Shown: positions 31,998 through 41,335, numbered from the stretch's first letter. The stretch is DNA of 42,621 nucleotides from Candidatus Coprenecus stercoripullorum (GCA_018715745.1 DVLA01000022.1:1-42621), one strand, 5' to 3'. Made by a program: numbers and translations. The notes: generated by a model from the sequence alone, not told the origin.

Positions 31998-33042
31998 AAG
32001 CCTTTCCGTCGGGACCGTCCGACAGGGCTGCAGGCTCGCCTTTGTCCCCGCCCTCCTCTATGGACATATACAGGGGAACGCTTCCGAGCAGTCTGATACC
32101 AAGCCTGTCAGCCATCTTCCGGCCTCCGTCCTTTCCGAAAATATAATATTTCTCTTCGGGATGGGCAGCCGGAGTAAACCACGCCATATTCTCGACAAGG
32201 CCGAGGACAGGTACGTTGACATCCTTATGCCTGAGCATATTGATGCTTTTTATCACATCCGCTATGGCCACCTGTTGCGGTGTGGTGACAATAACGGCGC
32301 CATAAAGCGGAATATCGTGTACAAGGGATATATGTATGTCTCCTGTACCGGGAGGGAGGTCTATCAGCAGATAGTCCAGTTCTCCCCATTTGACCTGCAT
32401 CAGGATTTGCTTCAAAGCATTGCTGGCCATGGGCCCGCGCCATATAAGCGCCTGCTCCGGTTCTACGAGATGGCCGATGGACATAATCTTTATTCCCCAC
32501 TTCTCGATCGGGACTATCAGGTCTTCCTGCTCATCCATATAGGGCACCTCCCCCTGGGTCCCTGTCATTCCGGGAATGGAGGGCCCGTACACGTCCGCAT
32601 CCACAAGACCTACCCTGAAGCCCTTGCGCATAAGGGCCACTGCCAGGTTCACCGCAACCGTAGACTTGCCTACACCGCCCTTTCCTGAGACAACGGCAAT
32701 AATCTTGCCCGTATTCCTCAGCTGCTCGTCCGTGAGATCGTTTACCGTCTTTTTGGTCGGTTTGCGTTCCCTTACCAGTTCGATAATGGAGATCCTGGCA
32801 CCCGGAAACTCTTTCGCCATCGCTTCCTCACAGGCCTTTTTTATGGCTGTAGACAGCGGATCGGGCGAAGGGAATACCAGCTTGAACCTGACCAAGGCCG
32901 TCTTGGCCGAAGCCGCGGGATCTTCCGCAGATACGGAAGCCCCGTCGGCGTCGAACAACATTATGTCCTCCACAAGCCCAAGAGAGACGATATCCCTGTC
33001 GGCTGCGGGATGGACTATTCTTGAAAGTGCATCCAGAATCAT
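31972..33042 (-). CDS. mrp: Mrp/ApbC/NBP35-family P-loop ATPase
   Basis: An iron-sulfur cluster carrier ATPase. The 356-residue protein has an N-terminal DUF59/MIP18-like domain (about 1-90), then the deviant P-loop VVSGKGGVGKSTVAVNLA, the switch II aspartate in YLLIDLPPGTGDIH, and the region NMAWFTPAAHPEEKYYIFG. The two cysteines of the CxxC cluster motif found in most Mrp proteins are absent at that point. This is known in part of Bacteroidetes. It follows the S46 peptidase by 10 bases and overlaps the ureohydrolase gene tail to tail. Confidence 0.95.
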   Translation of the reverse strand: MILDALSRIVHPAADRDIVSLGLVEDIMLFDADGASVSAEDPAASAKTALVRFKLVFPSPDPLSTAIKKACEEAMAKEFPGARISIIELVRERKPTKKTVNDLTDEQLRNTGKIIAVVSGKGGVGKSTVAVNLAVALMRKGFRVGLVDADVYGPSIPGMTGTQGEVPYMDEQEDLIVPIEKWGIKIMSIGHLVEPEQALIWRGPMASNALKQILMQVKWGELDYLLIDLPPGTGDIHISLVHDIPLYGAVIVTTPQQVAIADVIKSINMLRHKDVNVPVLGLVENMAWFTPAAHPEEKYYIFGKDGGRKMADRLGIRLLGSVPLYMSIEEGGDKGEPAALSDGPDGKAFMDIASEL

Positions 33043-33052
33043 GACGTCTCCA

Positions 33053-35200
33053 CTATTCCACTATGTCAAGTTCCTCAATAAGGTTGGAAGCCCCTCCGAA
33101 CTTGTCGATTATAAAGAGGACATAACGTATATCCACATTGATGCACCTCTGCAGTTCAGGCTCGAAGATTATATCCCCGCTCATGGCCTCCCAGTTGCCG
33201 TCAAATGCCAGGCCGAGAAGTTCTCCCCTGCCGTTCATTATGGGCGAACCGGAATTGCCGCCGGTAATATCGAGATTGGAAATGAATGCAAGCGGCATTT
33301 CCCCGTTAGGCATCGCGTACCTGCCGAAATCATTGTTGTAATACAGTTCTTTCAACCTGGAAGGCACTACGAATTCCCAATTGTCCGGATCCTCTTTCTC
33401 CATAACACCCTTGAGTGTAGTATAGTAATTATAGAAAACGGCATCGCGCGGATAATACGGCTGTACCGTACCGTAGGTAAGCCTCATGGTAAGATTGGCA
33501 TCAGGGTATATGGCCTCGCCCTGGCGCATCTCCAGCGTACCGGCTATATAATCCTTTTTCCCGTCATGGAAAAGATCATCCGAAGCCTTTACTACTTTGT
33601 CATGACGGCCGTAGGCCTTGCTGTAAGACTGGAATGCCATATAGGCGGGGTCGCCGGAAAGGGATGTATCGCACGATTCCACGGCTGCCATGACCTTTTC
33701 AGGCGACGTAAATACCGACGTACCGTACAGGTGCTTTACATAAGCCTCTATATCCGATCCATATACCGAATCTATCTCCGCATAGAAATCCGGAAGACTG
33801 CCGGAGGGCACATTGTCCCTGAGGAAAGCCAGCATGCCTGAGGCCACCTTCATATCAGTCGCAAGGGAATAATCCTTATAAAAATACTTTACATATTCCT
33901 TCAGTTCGGCCATCAAGGCATCCCTCTCCTCCTGGTTCTTGGATGCCTGCACCTCCTCCATCAGGGACGAGACTACGGCGGAAACCTGCAGAAGTTCTAT
34001 CCGGCCTACGCTTTCCGTCAGATATGTTCTGAGTATCCTGTCAGCCTTCCTGGCTTTCACGGCGTTCTCAATATTTTCGAGGGCAAGTCCGTAAGCTGCT
34101 ATCCTTTCCTCCCCTCCGGCTCTCACCCACTCGGTGAAGGCCTGTTCCTCCATGGCCCGGCGCTTTTCGACACCGAGTTTGTCGAATGTCTCGTTCATGC
34201 CTATCCACTTCTTCCAGCCGTTGGACGAACCCGCATACTTGCTTGCATACTTTATCATTATCCCGGGATCACTCTGCATGTCGGCCATAAGTATATCCTG
34301 ACGCAGGGTTCTCGCACTTATTGCCGCCTCGTTGTTCTCGCGGGTCTCCACTAATTCATAACTCGTCATGAAGCGGTTTGTCGTGCCGGGGAAACCTATG
34401 ACCATTACCGGGGAATCTTTCTGATAGCCTGCAAGGGATATCTTCAGGTGGGCCTTGGGAGAATACGGGACGTTGTCCTCGGAGTAATCCGCCGGATTAT
34501 TGTCCTTGTCCGCATATACGCGGAAAACGGAAAAGTCGCCGGTATGGCGGGGCCATACCCAGTTGTCCGTATCGGCGCCGAACTTGCCTATGGAAGAAGG
34601 CGGTGCGCCCACAAAACGTATATCCCTGAATACTTTATATACAATATAATAATAAGTATTGCCGCCATAGAAGCCGGCCAGCCTGCCGAGCGTGAACTTG
34701 CCGTCACAGCCGGCGTTCTTATCCATTTTGGCCTTAAGTTTCGACAGGGCCTCTTCCATCTCGGCTGTCGTCTTGCATTTCCTGAGAGCCTTTTCCACCT
34801 GAGGGGTGACATCCGTAAAACTCTCCAGGAATTTCACCGTAAGCCCTTCCACCGGAAGTTCTTCCGTTGTAGCCATGGCCCAGAAACCGTCCTTAAGGTA
34901 ATTGTGTTCCTCGGAACTGAGCTGCTGTATGGCCGAATAACCGCAATGGTGGTTTGTGAAAAGCAGCCCTCTGTCGGAAACGATCTCCCCCGTACATCCT
35001 TCCCCGAACTGCACGATAGCGTCCTTGAGGGATATATTTTCTGTGCTGTATATCTCCTCCGGAGTTATTTCGAATCCGAGTTCCGTCATTTTCCCTCCGT
35101 TCATCTTCTCCAGCAAAGGAAGAAGCCACATGCCCTCGTCGGCCCTGACAGGGAGGGCAGTGAGCAGAAGGGATAATAATAAAAATGTCGTTTTTTTCAT
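33053..35200 (-). CDS. S46-family dipeptidyl peptidase (DPP7/DPP11 type)
   Basis: A 715-residue periplasmic serine exopeptidase with a signal peptide (MKKTTFLLLSLLLTALPVRA). The triad is visible: His in FTNHHCGY (about residue 85), Asp in WPRHTGDFSVF, and Ser in GGNSGSPIMN. The chymotrypsin-like double barrel is split by a helical domain. The residue after the D in LAFDGNWE is Gly, as in DPP7 (hydrophobic P1); Arg there would indicate DPP11, so DPP7-type specificity is expected. With the POT pair it fits peptide nutrition. mrp follows closely on the same strand. Confidence 0.92.
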   Translation of the reverse strand: MKKTTFLLLSLLLTALPVRADEGMWLLPLLEKMNGGKMTELGFEITPEEIYSTENISLKDAIVQFGEGCTGEIVSDRGLLFTNHHCGYSAIQQLSSEEHNYLKDGFWAMATTEELPVEGLTVKFLESFTDVTPQVEKALRKCKTTAEMEEALSKLKAKMDKNAGCDGKFTLGRLAGFYGGNTYYYIVYKVFRDIRFVGAPPSSIGKFGADTDNWVWPRHTGDFSVFRVYADKDNNPADYSEDNVPYSPKAHLKISLAGYQKDSPVMVIGFPGTTNRFMTSYELVETRENNEAAISARTLRQDILMADMQSDPGIMIKYASKYAGSSNGWKKWIGMNETFDKLGVEKRRAMEEQAFTEWVRAGGEERIAAYGLALENIENAVKARKADRILRTYLTESVGRIELLQVSAVVSSLMEEVQASKNQEERDALMAELKEYVKYFYKDYSLATDMKVASGMLAFLRDNVPSGSLPDFYAEIDSVYGSDIEAYVKHLYGTSVFTSPEKVMAAVESCDTSLSGDPAYMAFQSYSKAYGRHDKVVKASDDLFHDGKKDYIAGTLEMRQGEAIYPDANLTMRLTYGTVQPYYPRDAVFYNYYTTLKGVMEKEDPDNWEFVVPSRLKELYYNNDFGRYAMPNGEMPLAFISNLDITGGNSGSPIMNGRGELLGLAFDGNWEAMSGDIIFEPELQRCINVDIRYVLFIIDKFGGASNLIEELDIVE

Positions 35201-35222
35201 ATCGCTCTATTATTAAATGTAG

Positions 35223-35230
35223 TAATTTTG
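35223..35230 (+). promoter_or_regulatory. -7 promoter box of glycerate kinase
   Basis: TAATTTTG matches TAnnTTTG and ends 28 bases before the GTG start at 35259. A second near match, TAACTTTC at 35237-35244, is closer to the start. Confidence 0.5.
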
Positions 35231-35258
35231 GCAAAATAACTTTCAAAAATAAGCCAAG

Positions 35259-36449
35259 GTGACCAATTCTCAAAAAAAACCTCTTGAAAAAACAGTTATC
35301 GCCACCGACAAGTTCAAGGGTTCGCTAAGTGCGGTCAAGGCAGCTTCGGCCATAGCCGAAGGCCTCGTCAAAAACGGCTACTGCAGGAGTTCCCGCGAAA
35401 TAAGGATGTTCCCGATGGCAGACGGTGGCGAAGGCAGCCTTGACACAATGGAACAGGCATACAGGGCAGGCGGCATCCCTTTCCGGAAAATCACTGTTGC
35501 AAGTTGCGGGCCGCTCGGGGATCCGGTTGATGTACCCGTCCTGATAAGCGGAGACGGGAAGTGCGCCTTTATAGAAATGGCCAAGGCCAGCGGGCTCGAA
35601 TTAGTCGCGAAATGCGGCAAAGACATAATGAAAGCCACCACTTACGGGTTCGGCCTCGTAATCCGGCATCTTATAGAAGAAAGCGGATGCCGGAGGCTGA
35701 CAGTCGCCATTGGCGGAAGCGCCACGAATGACGGGGGATTCGGCATGCTCACCGCGTTGGGATTCCGCTACGCGAACAGGTCGGTATTCAGAAACAGGGA
35801 CGTACCGTCATTCTTAGAAGGGGTTACCGGCATATCCGACGCCAGCGTACCCGATGTGTGCCCGCACCTCTATTCTACGGAAATCACAGTTGCCTGCGAC
35901 GTATCCAATCCGCTTACGGGACCGGACGGCGCAACTATGGTATTCGGTCCCCAGAAGGGAGGGGCGAAAGAAGATCTGGGACGTATCGACGCAGCCGTTG
36001 AAAACTGGGCAAAAGTAATAACGGAATGGAAACACGGCGGGGCATCTGCCCAAAATACCGGACCTTCCTGGAATTACCCCGGCGCAGGGGCCGCAGGAGG
36101 GACAGGATTCGCCCTTCACACGGTCCTCGGCGCACAACTTAAACCGGGATGGAAAGTGTTCGCCGACCTGCTGCACATAGAAGATGAAATAAAGGAAGCG
36201 GACCTCGTCGTTACGGGAGAAGGTAAACTCGACATGCAGTCGCTTTCAGGGAAACTGGTATCCGGAATAGCGTCACTGTGCCGCAAATACCGCAGGCCGC
36301 TATGGGTAGTAACCGGGAAAAACGAACTTCCGCCGGATGTCATTTCGGAAACGGGGATAACGCGGATTGTCGATCTTACGGAAATCGCCCTTCGCGCCGG
36401 AACATCCCCCTTTGCCGACCCGGCCGGCCTGATTACGCTGTCGGTATAG
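35259..36449 (+). CDS. Glycerate kinase
   Basis: A 396-residue glycerate kinase of the GlxK family (2-phosphoglycerate-type). Landmarks are VIATDKFKGSLSAVKAASAIAEG, the ATP site MADGGEGSLDTMEQ, RRLTVAIGGSATNDGGFGML, and the C-terminal block DLVVTGEGKLDMQSLSGKL. It links glycerate to glycolysis. The start is a GTG at 35259; no ATG occurs near, and residues before VIATDKFKGS are a short tail. Behind its stop lies the second dispersed repeat, oriented antisense. Confidence 0.93.
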   Translation: MTNSQKKPLEKTVIATDKFKGSLSAVKAASAIAEGLVKNGYCRSSREIRMFPMADGGEGSLDTMEQAYRAGGIPFRKITVASCGPLGDPVDVPVLISGDGKCAFIEMAKASGLELVAKCGKDIMKATTYGFGLVIRHLIEESGCRRLTVAIGGSATNDGGFGMLTALGFRYANRSVFRNRDVPSFLEGVTGISDASVPDVCPHLYSTEITVACDVSNPLTGPDGATMVFGPQKGGAKEDLGRIDAAVENWAKVITEWKHGGASAQNTGPSWNYPGAGAAGGTGFALHTVLGAQLKPGWKVFADLLHIEDEIKEADLVVTGEGKLDMQSLSGKLVSGIASLCRKYRRPLWVVTGKNELPPDVISETGITRIVDLTEIALRAGTSPFADPAGLITLSV

Positions 36450-36472
36450 CGGGAACCGCTAAACTAAACTGC

Positions 36473-36517
36473 AAGCCGAGTGCAGTGGCTGAACTTGTTC
36501 AGACAATGCCGAGGCGC
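36473..36517 (-). repeat. Dispersed repeat copy 2, antisense behind glycerate kinase
   Basis: Read on the minus strand: GCGCCTCGGCA, seven bases, AACAAG, nine bases, TGCACTCGGCTT, the same layout as at 44-85. The central dyad CTGAAC/GTTCAG differs in sequence from copy 1 but is again an inverted repeat. Six bases after CTCGGCTT comes TAGTTTAG, one base off a TAnnTTTG box, directed into the end of the glycerate kinase gene. Confidence 0.65.
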
Positions 36518-36537
36518 AGCGTGATTGTAAACGGAGT

Positions 36538-37167
36538 TTAAAATAATGCAAAACCGATCTTGATGCCGAGCATCAGCCACTGGCTCTTACTGTTGGAGAG
36601 CCCCATATAATTAAGTTCCAAGCCGGTGTATATTCCGTCAAACGGCCTGTAAAGCAGAGTCAGTCCAAGATCCACCGCACAACGGACCTGATTCCTGGAA
36701 TAGTCGATATCCCCGTAGGCCACACCGACACCCAAAGTAGGATAAAGAGAAAATCTGCCTTTGCCGAACATCCCGTATGAAAAAGACACCATCCCCGTAT
36801 ATATATTTCCGTTTATCATGTCACCACCGGCCATGCCATCATGCTCCATCCATCCGAGGTCGAGGTTAAGCATCATCCTTCCCCTGGGGAATATATAGCC
36901 AAACGACAGTTCGCCGAACCAGAGATTGTCATAATCGGCTCCGTACACCGGGGCACTCATGTTCGCCATAACTGAAAAGGCTCCTTTTTTTCCGGACGTA
37001 CTGTCCTTTACCGGAACACCCTGCCCCGAGAGGCCGGTATCGCCTGCAAGTACAACCACGACAGTGTCGGAACCGTTCGCCCTTACGGCATCCTGTGCAA
37101 AAGACACGGAGGGGAAAAGCATGCAGAAAGCCATAAGAAGTACGGCAGGAATGAAAGTTTTTCTCAT
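36538..37167 (-). CDS. Small outer-membrane beta-barrel protein, first of two
   Basis: A 209-residue protein with a signal peptide (MRKTFIPAVLLMAFCMLFPSVSFAQ) followed by a small barrel of about eight strands. Alternating strands are seen in WFGELSFGYIFPRGRMMLNLDLGW, TGMVSFSYGMFGKGRFSLYPTLGVG, and TGLELNYMGLSNS, ending IGFALF with a terminal Phe, the outer-membrane signature. No active-site motif is visible. Upstream a Ser/Thr/Val-rich linker (GSDTVVVVLAG) precedes the barrel. The next barrel gene lies 83 bases upstream and may be in the same run. Confidence 0.8.
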   Translation of the reverse strand: MRKTFIPAVLLMAFCMLFPSVSFAQDAVRANGSDTVVVVLAGDTGLSGQGVPVKDSTSGKKGAFSVMANMSAPVYGADYDNLWFGELSFGYIFPRGRMMLNLDLGWMEHDGMAGGDMINGNIYTGMVSFSYGMFGKGRFSLYPTLGVGVAYGDIDYSRNQVRCAVDLGLTLLYRPFDGIYTGLELNYMGLSNSKSQWLMLGIKIGFALF

Positions 37168-37250
37168 AATACCAAAAAATTAAAATTCAACAATAACAAG
37201 CCCCAAACAATAATAGTGTCTGGTGTTCCCGGATGTGACAGATATCATGT

Positions 37251-37982
37251 TTATCTGTATCTGCAGAACAGCAGGCCGAAATACAGTCTGACCCCTGAGG
37301 GGAAGTCAGGCACGCGGGAGGCGGCATGAAGCAGATAATCGGCCTTGGCAACTATCCGCAACCGTTTCCCGACGGAAATCTCGATGCCGATAAAAGGGGC
37401 TATGGCCATAAAGGTATATCTGCGGAAGACAAATGCACTCTCTGTCGCGAAATCGGAAGAATCCCCTCCTATCATTACATGGTTCTTCGTCCCTCCCCCG
37501 CCGACAGTCACCCCGACAAACGGACTTACTCTTCCCTTTTCCGCCTGCCTTATATAATCCACCGTCAATCCACCCCATCCGGTAGAGGCATAACTGCCAT
37601 GCGGCGTATAGCCGACATTCGTACTGTAGCCCTCGATACCCAGGCGCAACTGGTCGGCGGCAGTCCCGAAATGGAACTTGGCGAGACCTCCTATCCCGTA
37701 AGCCGCTCCCTCTACCTTACAGACTCCTGCAACAGAGCCGTCCTGAATAATCTCAAAAGGCTTTCCGGACACATATCCGGCATGCAGCATCATTCCGCCG
37801 GAAAATCCCCTGTAGGAAAAGGTCCGGTCCCTGCCGGAACAGTCCGTAACGGAAAGAACGGCTGCCGACACTGCGGCCATGATGAAATACAGCAGCCTGG
37901 AATACAGTATGGAAAAGCCTGCCGCCGCTTTATGCAACGGCAGCAGGCAGACTGTTGTACCATGTATGAAATCAGAAGCCAT
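37251..37982 (-). CDS. Small outer-membrane beta-barrel protein, second of two
   Basis: A 243-residue protein with a barrel-like body (LRLGIEGYSTNVGYTPHGSYAST, GRVSPFVGVTVGGGGTKNH, LRIVAKADYLLHAASRV) and ending GLLFCRYR. The first 45 residues contain a hydrophobic stretch, LYSRLLYFIMAAVSAAVLSV. Start choice is uncertain: ATG at 37982 gives a long leader before that stretch, while Met35 at 37880 is inside it. A barrel of this kind fits the outer membrane. Its length and Gly-rich strands resemble its neighbour at 36538. It follows the lipoprotein gene at 38064 by 81 bases. Confidence 0.65.
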   Translation of the reverse strand: MASDFIHGTTVCLLPLHKAAAGFSILYSRLLYFIMAAVSAAVLSVTDCSGRDRTFSYRGFSGGMMLHAGYVSGKPFEIIQDGSVAGVCKVEGAAYGIGGLAKFHFGTAADQLRLGIEGYSTNVGYTPHGSYASTGWGGLTVDYIRQAEKGRVSPFVGVTVGGGGTKNHVMIGGDSSDFATESAFVFRRYTFMAIAPFIGIEISVGKRLRIVAKADYLLHAASRVPDFPSGVRLYFGLLFCRYR

Positions 37983-38063
37983 TCCGGCCGCTAAAATAGC
38001 AAAACCGGAGCAAATGCAAAAGGGTACGGTGCAAGACCGGCTCGGGACAAGAGAACCTCCGGG

Positions 38064-39491
38064 CTATCCGATACAGCCAAATGCCGGGAACGGGGCCGGC
38101 ATAAGGCCGGCTTCAACGCCATTTCCTTCGGTACATGGCAGGCTTTCCGCCCCTGTCTGGACCAAAGGGATATCATCCCCGTCGTATGTTATCCTGACAG
38201 GGACGCCCCTGTCCGTAAGGCATTCGGTCGTAATACTGATGTGTCCGCCCTCCTGCCGGACAGTAATGGTGCCGCTTACGATTACACCTACCCTGATAAG
38301 GCTTCCATTATCGTAATATTCCGACACATAGGTACCTTGCGGTACTACCATGCCGAACATGTCGTAAAGGAATCCGGTGATATATGTATATTCCGGGTAT
38401 ACTGCATCGCCCCAGTCGGGATTGGCCTCGTACTCACCGTCATATATACCTTCATCATTTGTAGGCATATACAGCTCCATGTTGAAAAGATAGCCAGGGC
38501 CCACTACATAGCCGTCGGAGTCCAGCACGCAATTGTACAGTGTGACAGAAGCATTGCTCAACCCTGGAGCGGACGAAGATGCGCGCACCCTTCCTGAAAG
38601 CCCCGTCATGGTCTGCTCCACCTCGGAATTGAAATCAAGGTAGCCGGACGAAATATCCCCGGTAGCGATAATGCCCTCGAAACGGGCGCGTACCTTGCTG
38701 CTTTCCCCGTCAGCTATCACCATATCGGCCTTAAGGTAATATCCGTCCCCTTCGGCCGTCACTTCAAGGGTACCGCTCTCGAAATACACCTGTGTCCAGT
38801 CATCGGCAGTGGTTCCCGTCGCATATACGCTCGTCGACGGATCGATAGTGAATTTCTCATACGCCCCCTCGGCCCCGAGAGTATAAGTACCGGGGACAAG
38901 CTGAAGGTCGCCTCCGGTGCTTTCAGTATAGAGGTACAGACGAATCAGCTTCCCGCCCTCGAGAGGAGAAGCCATAACATCCGCCTCGGCAGTAGAGAGC
39001 TGGAGGAAGAACATGTCTACAGCTGTCCCGTCCTGCGGGCCGTAGTACCATAATGTGGGCCATTCGGCATTGAAGTCGGCATAATAATCCGAGACCGTAG
39101 ACATTGTAAGCGTTACCGGGCCCGAAACGAGTTCGCCGTTCGCGGCAGCCGCCACAACTACGTACTGCTCCGCCGTCTCAAGTCCGAAATATTCCACTTT
39201 CTCGCCTATCGTGGAATCTTCAGCCATAATGGTCTTCCCTTCAGAAAGTACGGTCTCCGCCGAAGGGATATCGTCATGCGCACCTATGACCATATAGGAG
39301 GCATACTCTGCATCCGTAGCCTCAATCAGGAAAGTTATCGATGTCAGCGTCGAGTCTACCCTTGACAGCGAAACTTCCGGGGCATCCGGTTCATTGACGG
39401 GCGGGACGGCCGGCTCTTCCTTCTCCTTGCAAGAAAACAGTGCCGCAGCCAGGGCTGCCAGGCAAAATGAAATCAAAAGGTCCTTTTTCAT
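38064..39491 (-). CDS. Large surface lipoprotein, unknown function
   Basis: A 475-residue lipoprotein with signal peptide and lipobox LFSC (Cys21), then an acidic-basic linker (KEKEEPAVPPVNEPDAPEVS). The body is beta-rich with FN3-like turns (SITFLIEATDAEYASYMVIG, YVVVAAAANGELVSGPVTL). Aromatic- and Thr-rich strands such as GKLIRLYLYTESTGGDLQLVPGTYTL follow. No enzyme motif is seen. It is organised like the lipoprotein at 26797. A TACCTTTA box, one base off consensus, lies 36 bases upstream. It could be a surface binding protein. Confidence 0.72.
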   Translation of the reverse strand: MKKDLLISFCLAALAAALFSCKEKEEPAVPPVNEPDAPEVSLSRVDSTLTSITFLIEATDAEYASYMVIGAHDDIPSAETVLSEGKTIMAEDSTIGEKVEYFGLETAEQYVVVAAAANGELVSGPVTLTMSTVSDYYADFNAEWPTLWYYGPQDGTAVDMFFLQLSTAEADVMASPLEGGKLIRLYLYTESTGGDLQLVPGTYTLGAEGAYEKFTIDPSTSVYATGTTADDWTQVYFESGTLEVTAEGDGYYLKADMVIADGESSKVRARFEGIIATGDISSGYLDFNSEVEQTMTGLSGRVRASSSAPGLSNASVTLYNCVLDSDGYVVGPGYLFNMELYMPTNDEGIYDGEYEANPDWGDAVYPEYTYITGFLYDMFGMVVPQGTYVSEYYDNGSLIRVGVIVSGTITVRQEGGHISITTECLTDRGVPVRITYDGDDIPLVQTGAESLPCTEGNGVEAGLMPAPFPAFGCIG

Positions 39492-39527
39492 ATCGAAGAA
39501 TTTAATTTATAGAATTGAATTTTTCGA

Positions 39528-39535
39528 TAAAGGTA
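39528..39535 (-). promoter_or_regulatory. Candidate -7 box of the lipoprotein at 38064
   Basis: TACCTTTA on the minus strand differs from TAnnTTTG in its last base and ends 36 bases before the ATG at 39491. The gap between this gene and the AraC-type regulator is AT-rich. Confidence 0.4.
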
Positions 39536-39585
39536 CTGACGGACGAAAAAAGCCGCAAACCCATTTTATGTCAAAACTTCAAACT

Positions 39586-41247
39586 TTACGTTTTGGGAAA
39601 CTGTTCCTGACGGATTTTCCTCACTTCCTTTCTGTATTGGGAAGGGGGGACGCCTGTAGCATTCTGGAACGCCCGATAGAACGAAGAGGCGCTGTTAAAG
39701 CCGAGATCCGCATACATGGCTTTCAAAGGGGTGTCGTCCGACGGATCGGAAAGCATGGATACGGCTTCCGATATTCTCAGGGAATTGACATATTGCCTGA
39801 ACTCCATCCCCGAAAACCTGTTTACCGCAGCCGACACATAGGAACGGTTGGAGTTAAGCAGGCGGGCCACCATATCTATTCCCATATCGCTCCTGCGGTA
39901 TATCTTTTCTTCCTGCATAAGTGCAGCCACCCTGTCAAACAGCGCCCTCAGGCGGACCTGCTCGGAATCCTCCCGTCCGCCCGTGTCGCAGGCATCCCGC
40001 GCCATTTCCCTTTTCCTTTCTTTCTCATAAGCATCATAATGCCTGGCCACCAGTTGCTTATACATATACCTCCTGCGCATGGACAGGATTACTACGGCCG
40101 ATATTATCACTGCCATCAATATTATCACGTAAACGGCCGCATCCAGCCTCCTGCTTTTTTCCTGGAGTAGCCTTGCCGTTTTCTCCGTCTCGTATTTCAC
40201 AAGCATTTCATTCATGGAGCGCTCCTTCTCGGTATTAAATACACTGTCGCACAGATAGTGGTATATCCTGAAATTGTCAAGCGCGCCACGGGTATCCCCT
40301 GTAAGATCAAGCGCTTCCGACAGACCGAGATACAGTTCGTATCTGTACATGTAGCTCTTCGCCTTAAGGGCGAGCGCTATGCCCTTGCTGAAAATATCCG
40401 CTGCCTCGGAGGGCCTTCCCTCCTTTATAAGGAAACGCCCGTAGCTTCTGCACAGCCCGCATACGGTAACTGTCTCCGCACTGTCGGCAAGGGCCAGCGC
40501 CATGGTATAATATTTCTCGGCCCCGGCATTCTCGCCAAGGGCGGAGAGGACATCGGCATATACGGAATACACCTCTACCTTTCCATAAAACCTGTCCACA
40601 AGGCCGAGAGCCTCCGAAATATAGGAAAAGGCATTGTCCCAGTCCTTTCTCAGACAATATTGGGTAGCCGTATTTACCGAACCGAGAAAGACGAGATGGT
40701 CATCGCCGAGTTTCTTCCCGGCCCTGTAGGTCTGAAGCGAATACTTCAGTCCGGCCGTATCCTGCTTGAGATTATAGGTATGGGCCAGGTTGTTTGCAAT
40801 TATCCGATAATTGCCGTCGTTCAGGGTATCCCTTACATAGGCGGTCGCCTTAAGGAAATATCCCGCGGCCTCGGCATAGTCCAGCCTGTAATACAGTGCA
40901 TACATGCCGCAGATGTTATAAAGCTTCATAAGGACAGAGGTATACCCGGCTTCCTCAGCCAAGGGCAGCAGGGTATCGAGATACTTTCTTGCAGAATCCC
41001 CTTCGTCAATCTTTACGTACATTTCCGCTATGCCTGCACCGAGGAGCAGAGATGCCCTCAGGTCATTTTCCTGTACAGCCTGCCTGTAAAGCGGCATGGC
41101 CAGCGAAATGAACTCCCTGTGACGCCCGCTGTTGGCAAGAGCGTTGAGACGGCTGAAAACGCCCATGCCGCTGTCTGCCTCCCCTCCATTCCCGGCACAC
41201 GGGAAAGACAGGGCCACAAACAGTACTGCTGCAACATATACTCTCAT
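39586..41247 (-). CDS. TPR-containing membrane regulator with AraC-type HTH
   Basis: A 553-residue one-component membrane regulator. It has a signal peptide (MRVYVAAVLFVALSFPCAG), a periplasmic region of about 320 residues with repeated helical units like TPRs (KLYNICGMYALYYRLDYAEAAG, AEKYYTMALALADSAE), and a coiled-coil EKERSMNEMLVKYETEK. A membrane helix (AAVYVIILMAVIISAVVILS) and an AraC HTH pair (VARLLNSNRSYVSAAVNRF, AMYADLGFNSASSFYRAFQ) follow. It likely senses a periplasmic signal and binds DNA on the cytoplasmic side. Close targets are the lipoprotein and barrels downstream. A TAATTTTG box ends 6 bases before the ATG. Confidence 0.88.
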   Translation of the reverse strand: MRVYVAAVLFVALSFPCAGNGGEADSGMGVFSRLNALANSGRHREFISLAMPLYRQAVQENDLRASLLLGAGIAEMYVKIDEGDSARKYLDTLLPLAEEAGYTSVLMKLYNICGMYALYYRLDYAEAAGYFLKATAYVRDTLNDGNYRIIANNLAHTYNLKQDTAGLKYSLQTYRAGKKLGDDHLVFLGSVNTATQYCLRKDWDNAFSYISEALGLVDRFYGKVEVYSVYADVLSALGENAGAEKYYTMALALADSAETVTVCGLCRSYGRFLIKEGRPSEAADIFSKGIALALKAKSYMYRYELYLGLSEALDLTGDTRGALDNFRIYHYLCDSVFNTEKERSMNEMLVKYETEKTARLLQEKSRRLDAAVYVIILMAVIISAVVILSMRRRYMYKQLVARHYDAYEKERKREMARDACDTGGREDSEQVRLRALFDRVAALMQEEKIYRRSDMGIDMVARLLNSNRSYVSAAVNRFSGMEFRQYVNSLRISEAVSMLSDPSDDTPLKAMYADLGFNSASSFYRAFQNATGVPPSQYRKEVRKIRQEQFPKT

Positions 41248-41335
41248 AATCTACAAAATTAAGCAAAAACTCCCGATTGTCTCAGGCAGGGGCAAATTCT
41301 GCGGACGTCTTATATGCCACTATAAAAATTAAGAA

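Noticed and set aside
32576-33841. A 421-residue plus-strand open frame
   Set aside because: It lies antisense across mrp and the S46 peptidase, both with clear catalytic motifs. Its sequence shows no domain and reads as a shadow frame.
40258-41262. A 334-residue plus-strand open frame
   Set aside because: Antisense to the TPR/AraC-type regulator, which has a signal peptide, membrane helix and HTH. No motif in the plus-strand frame.
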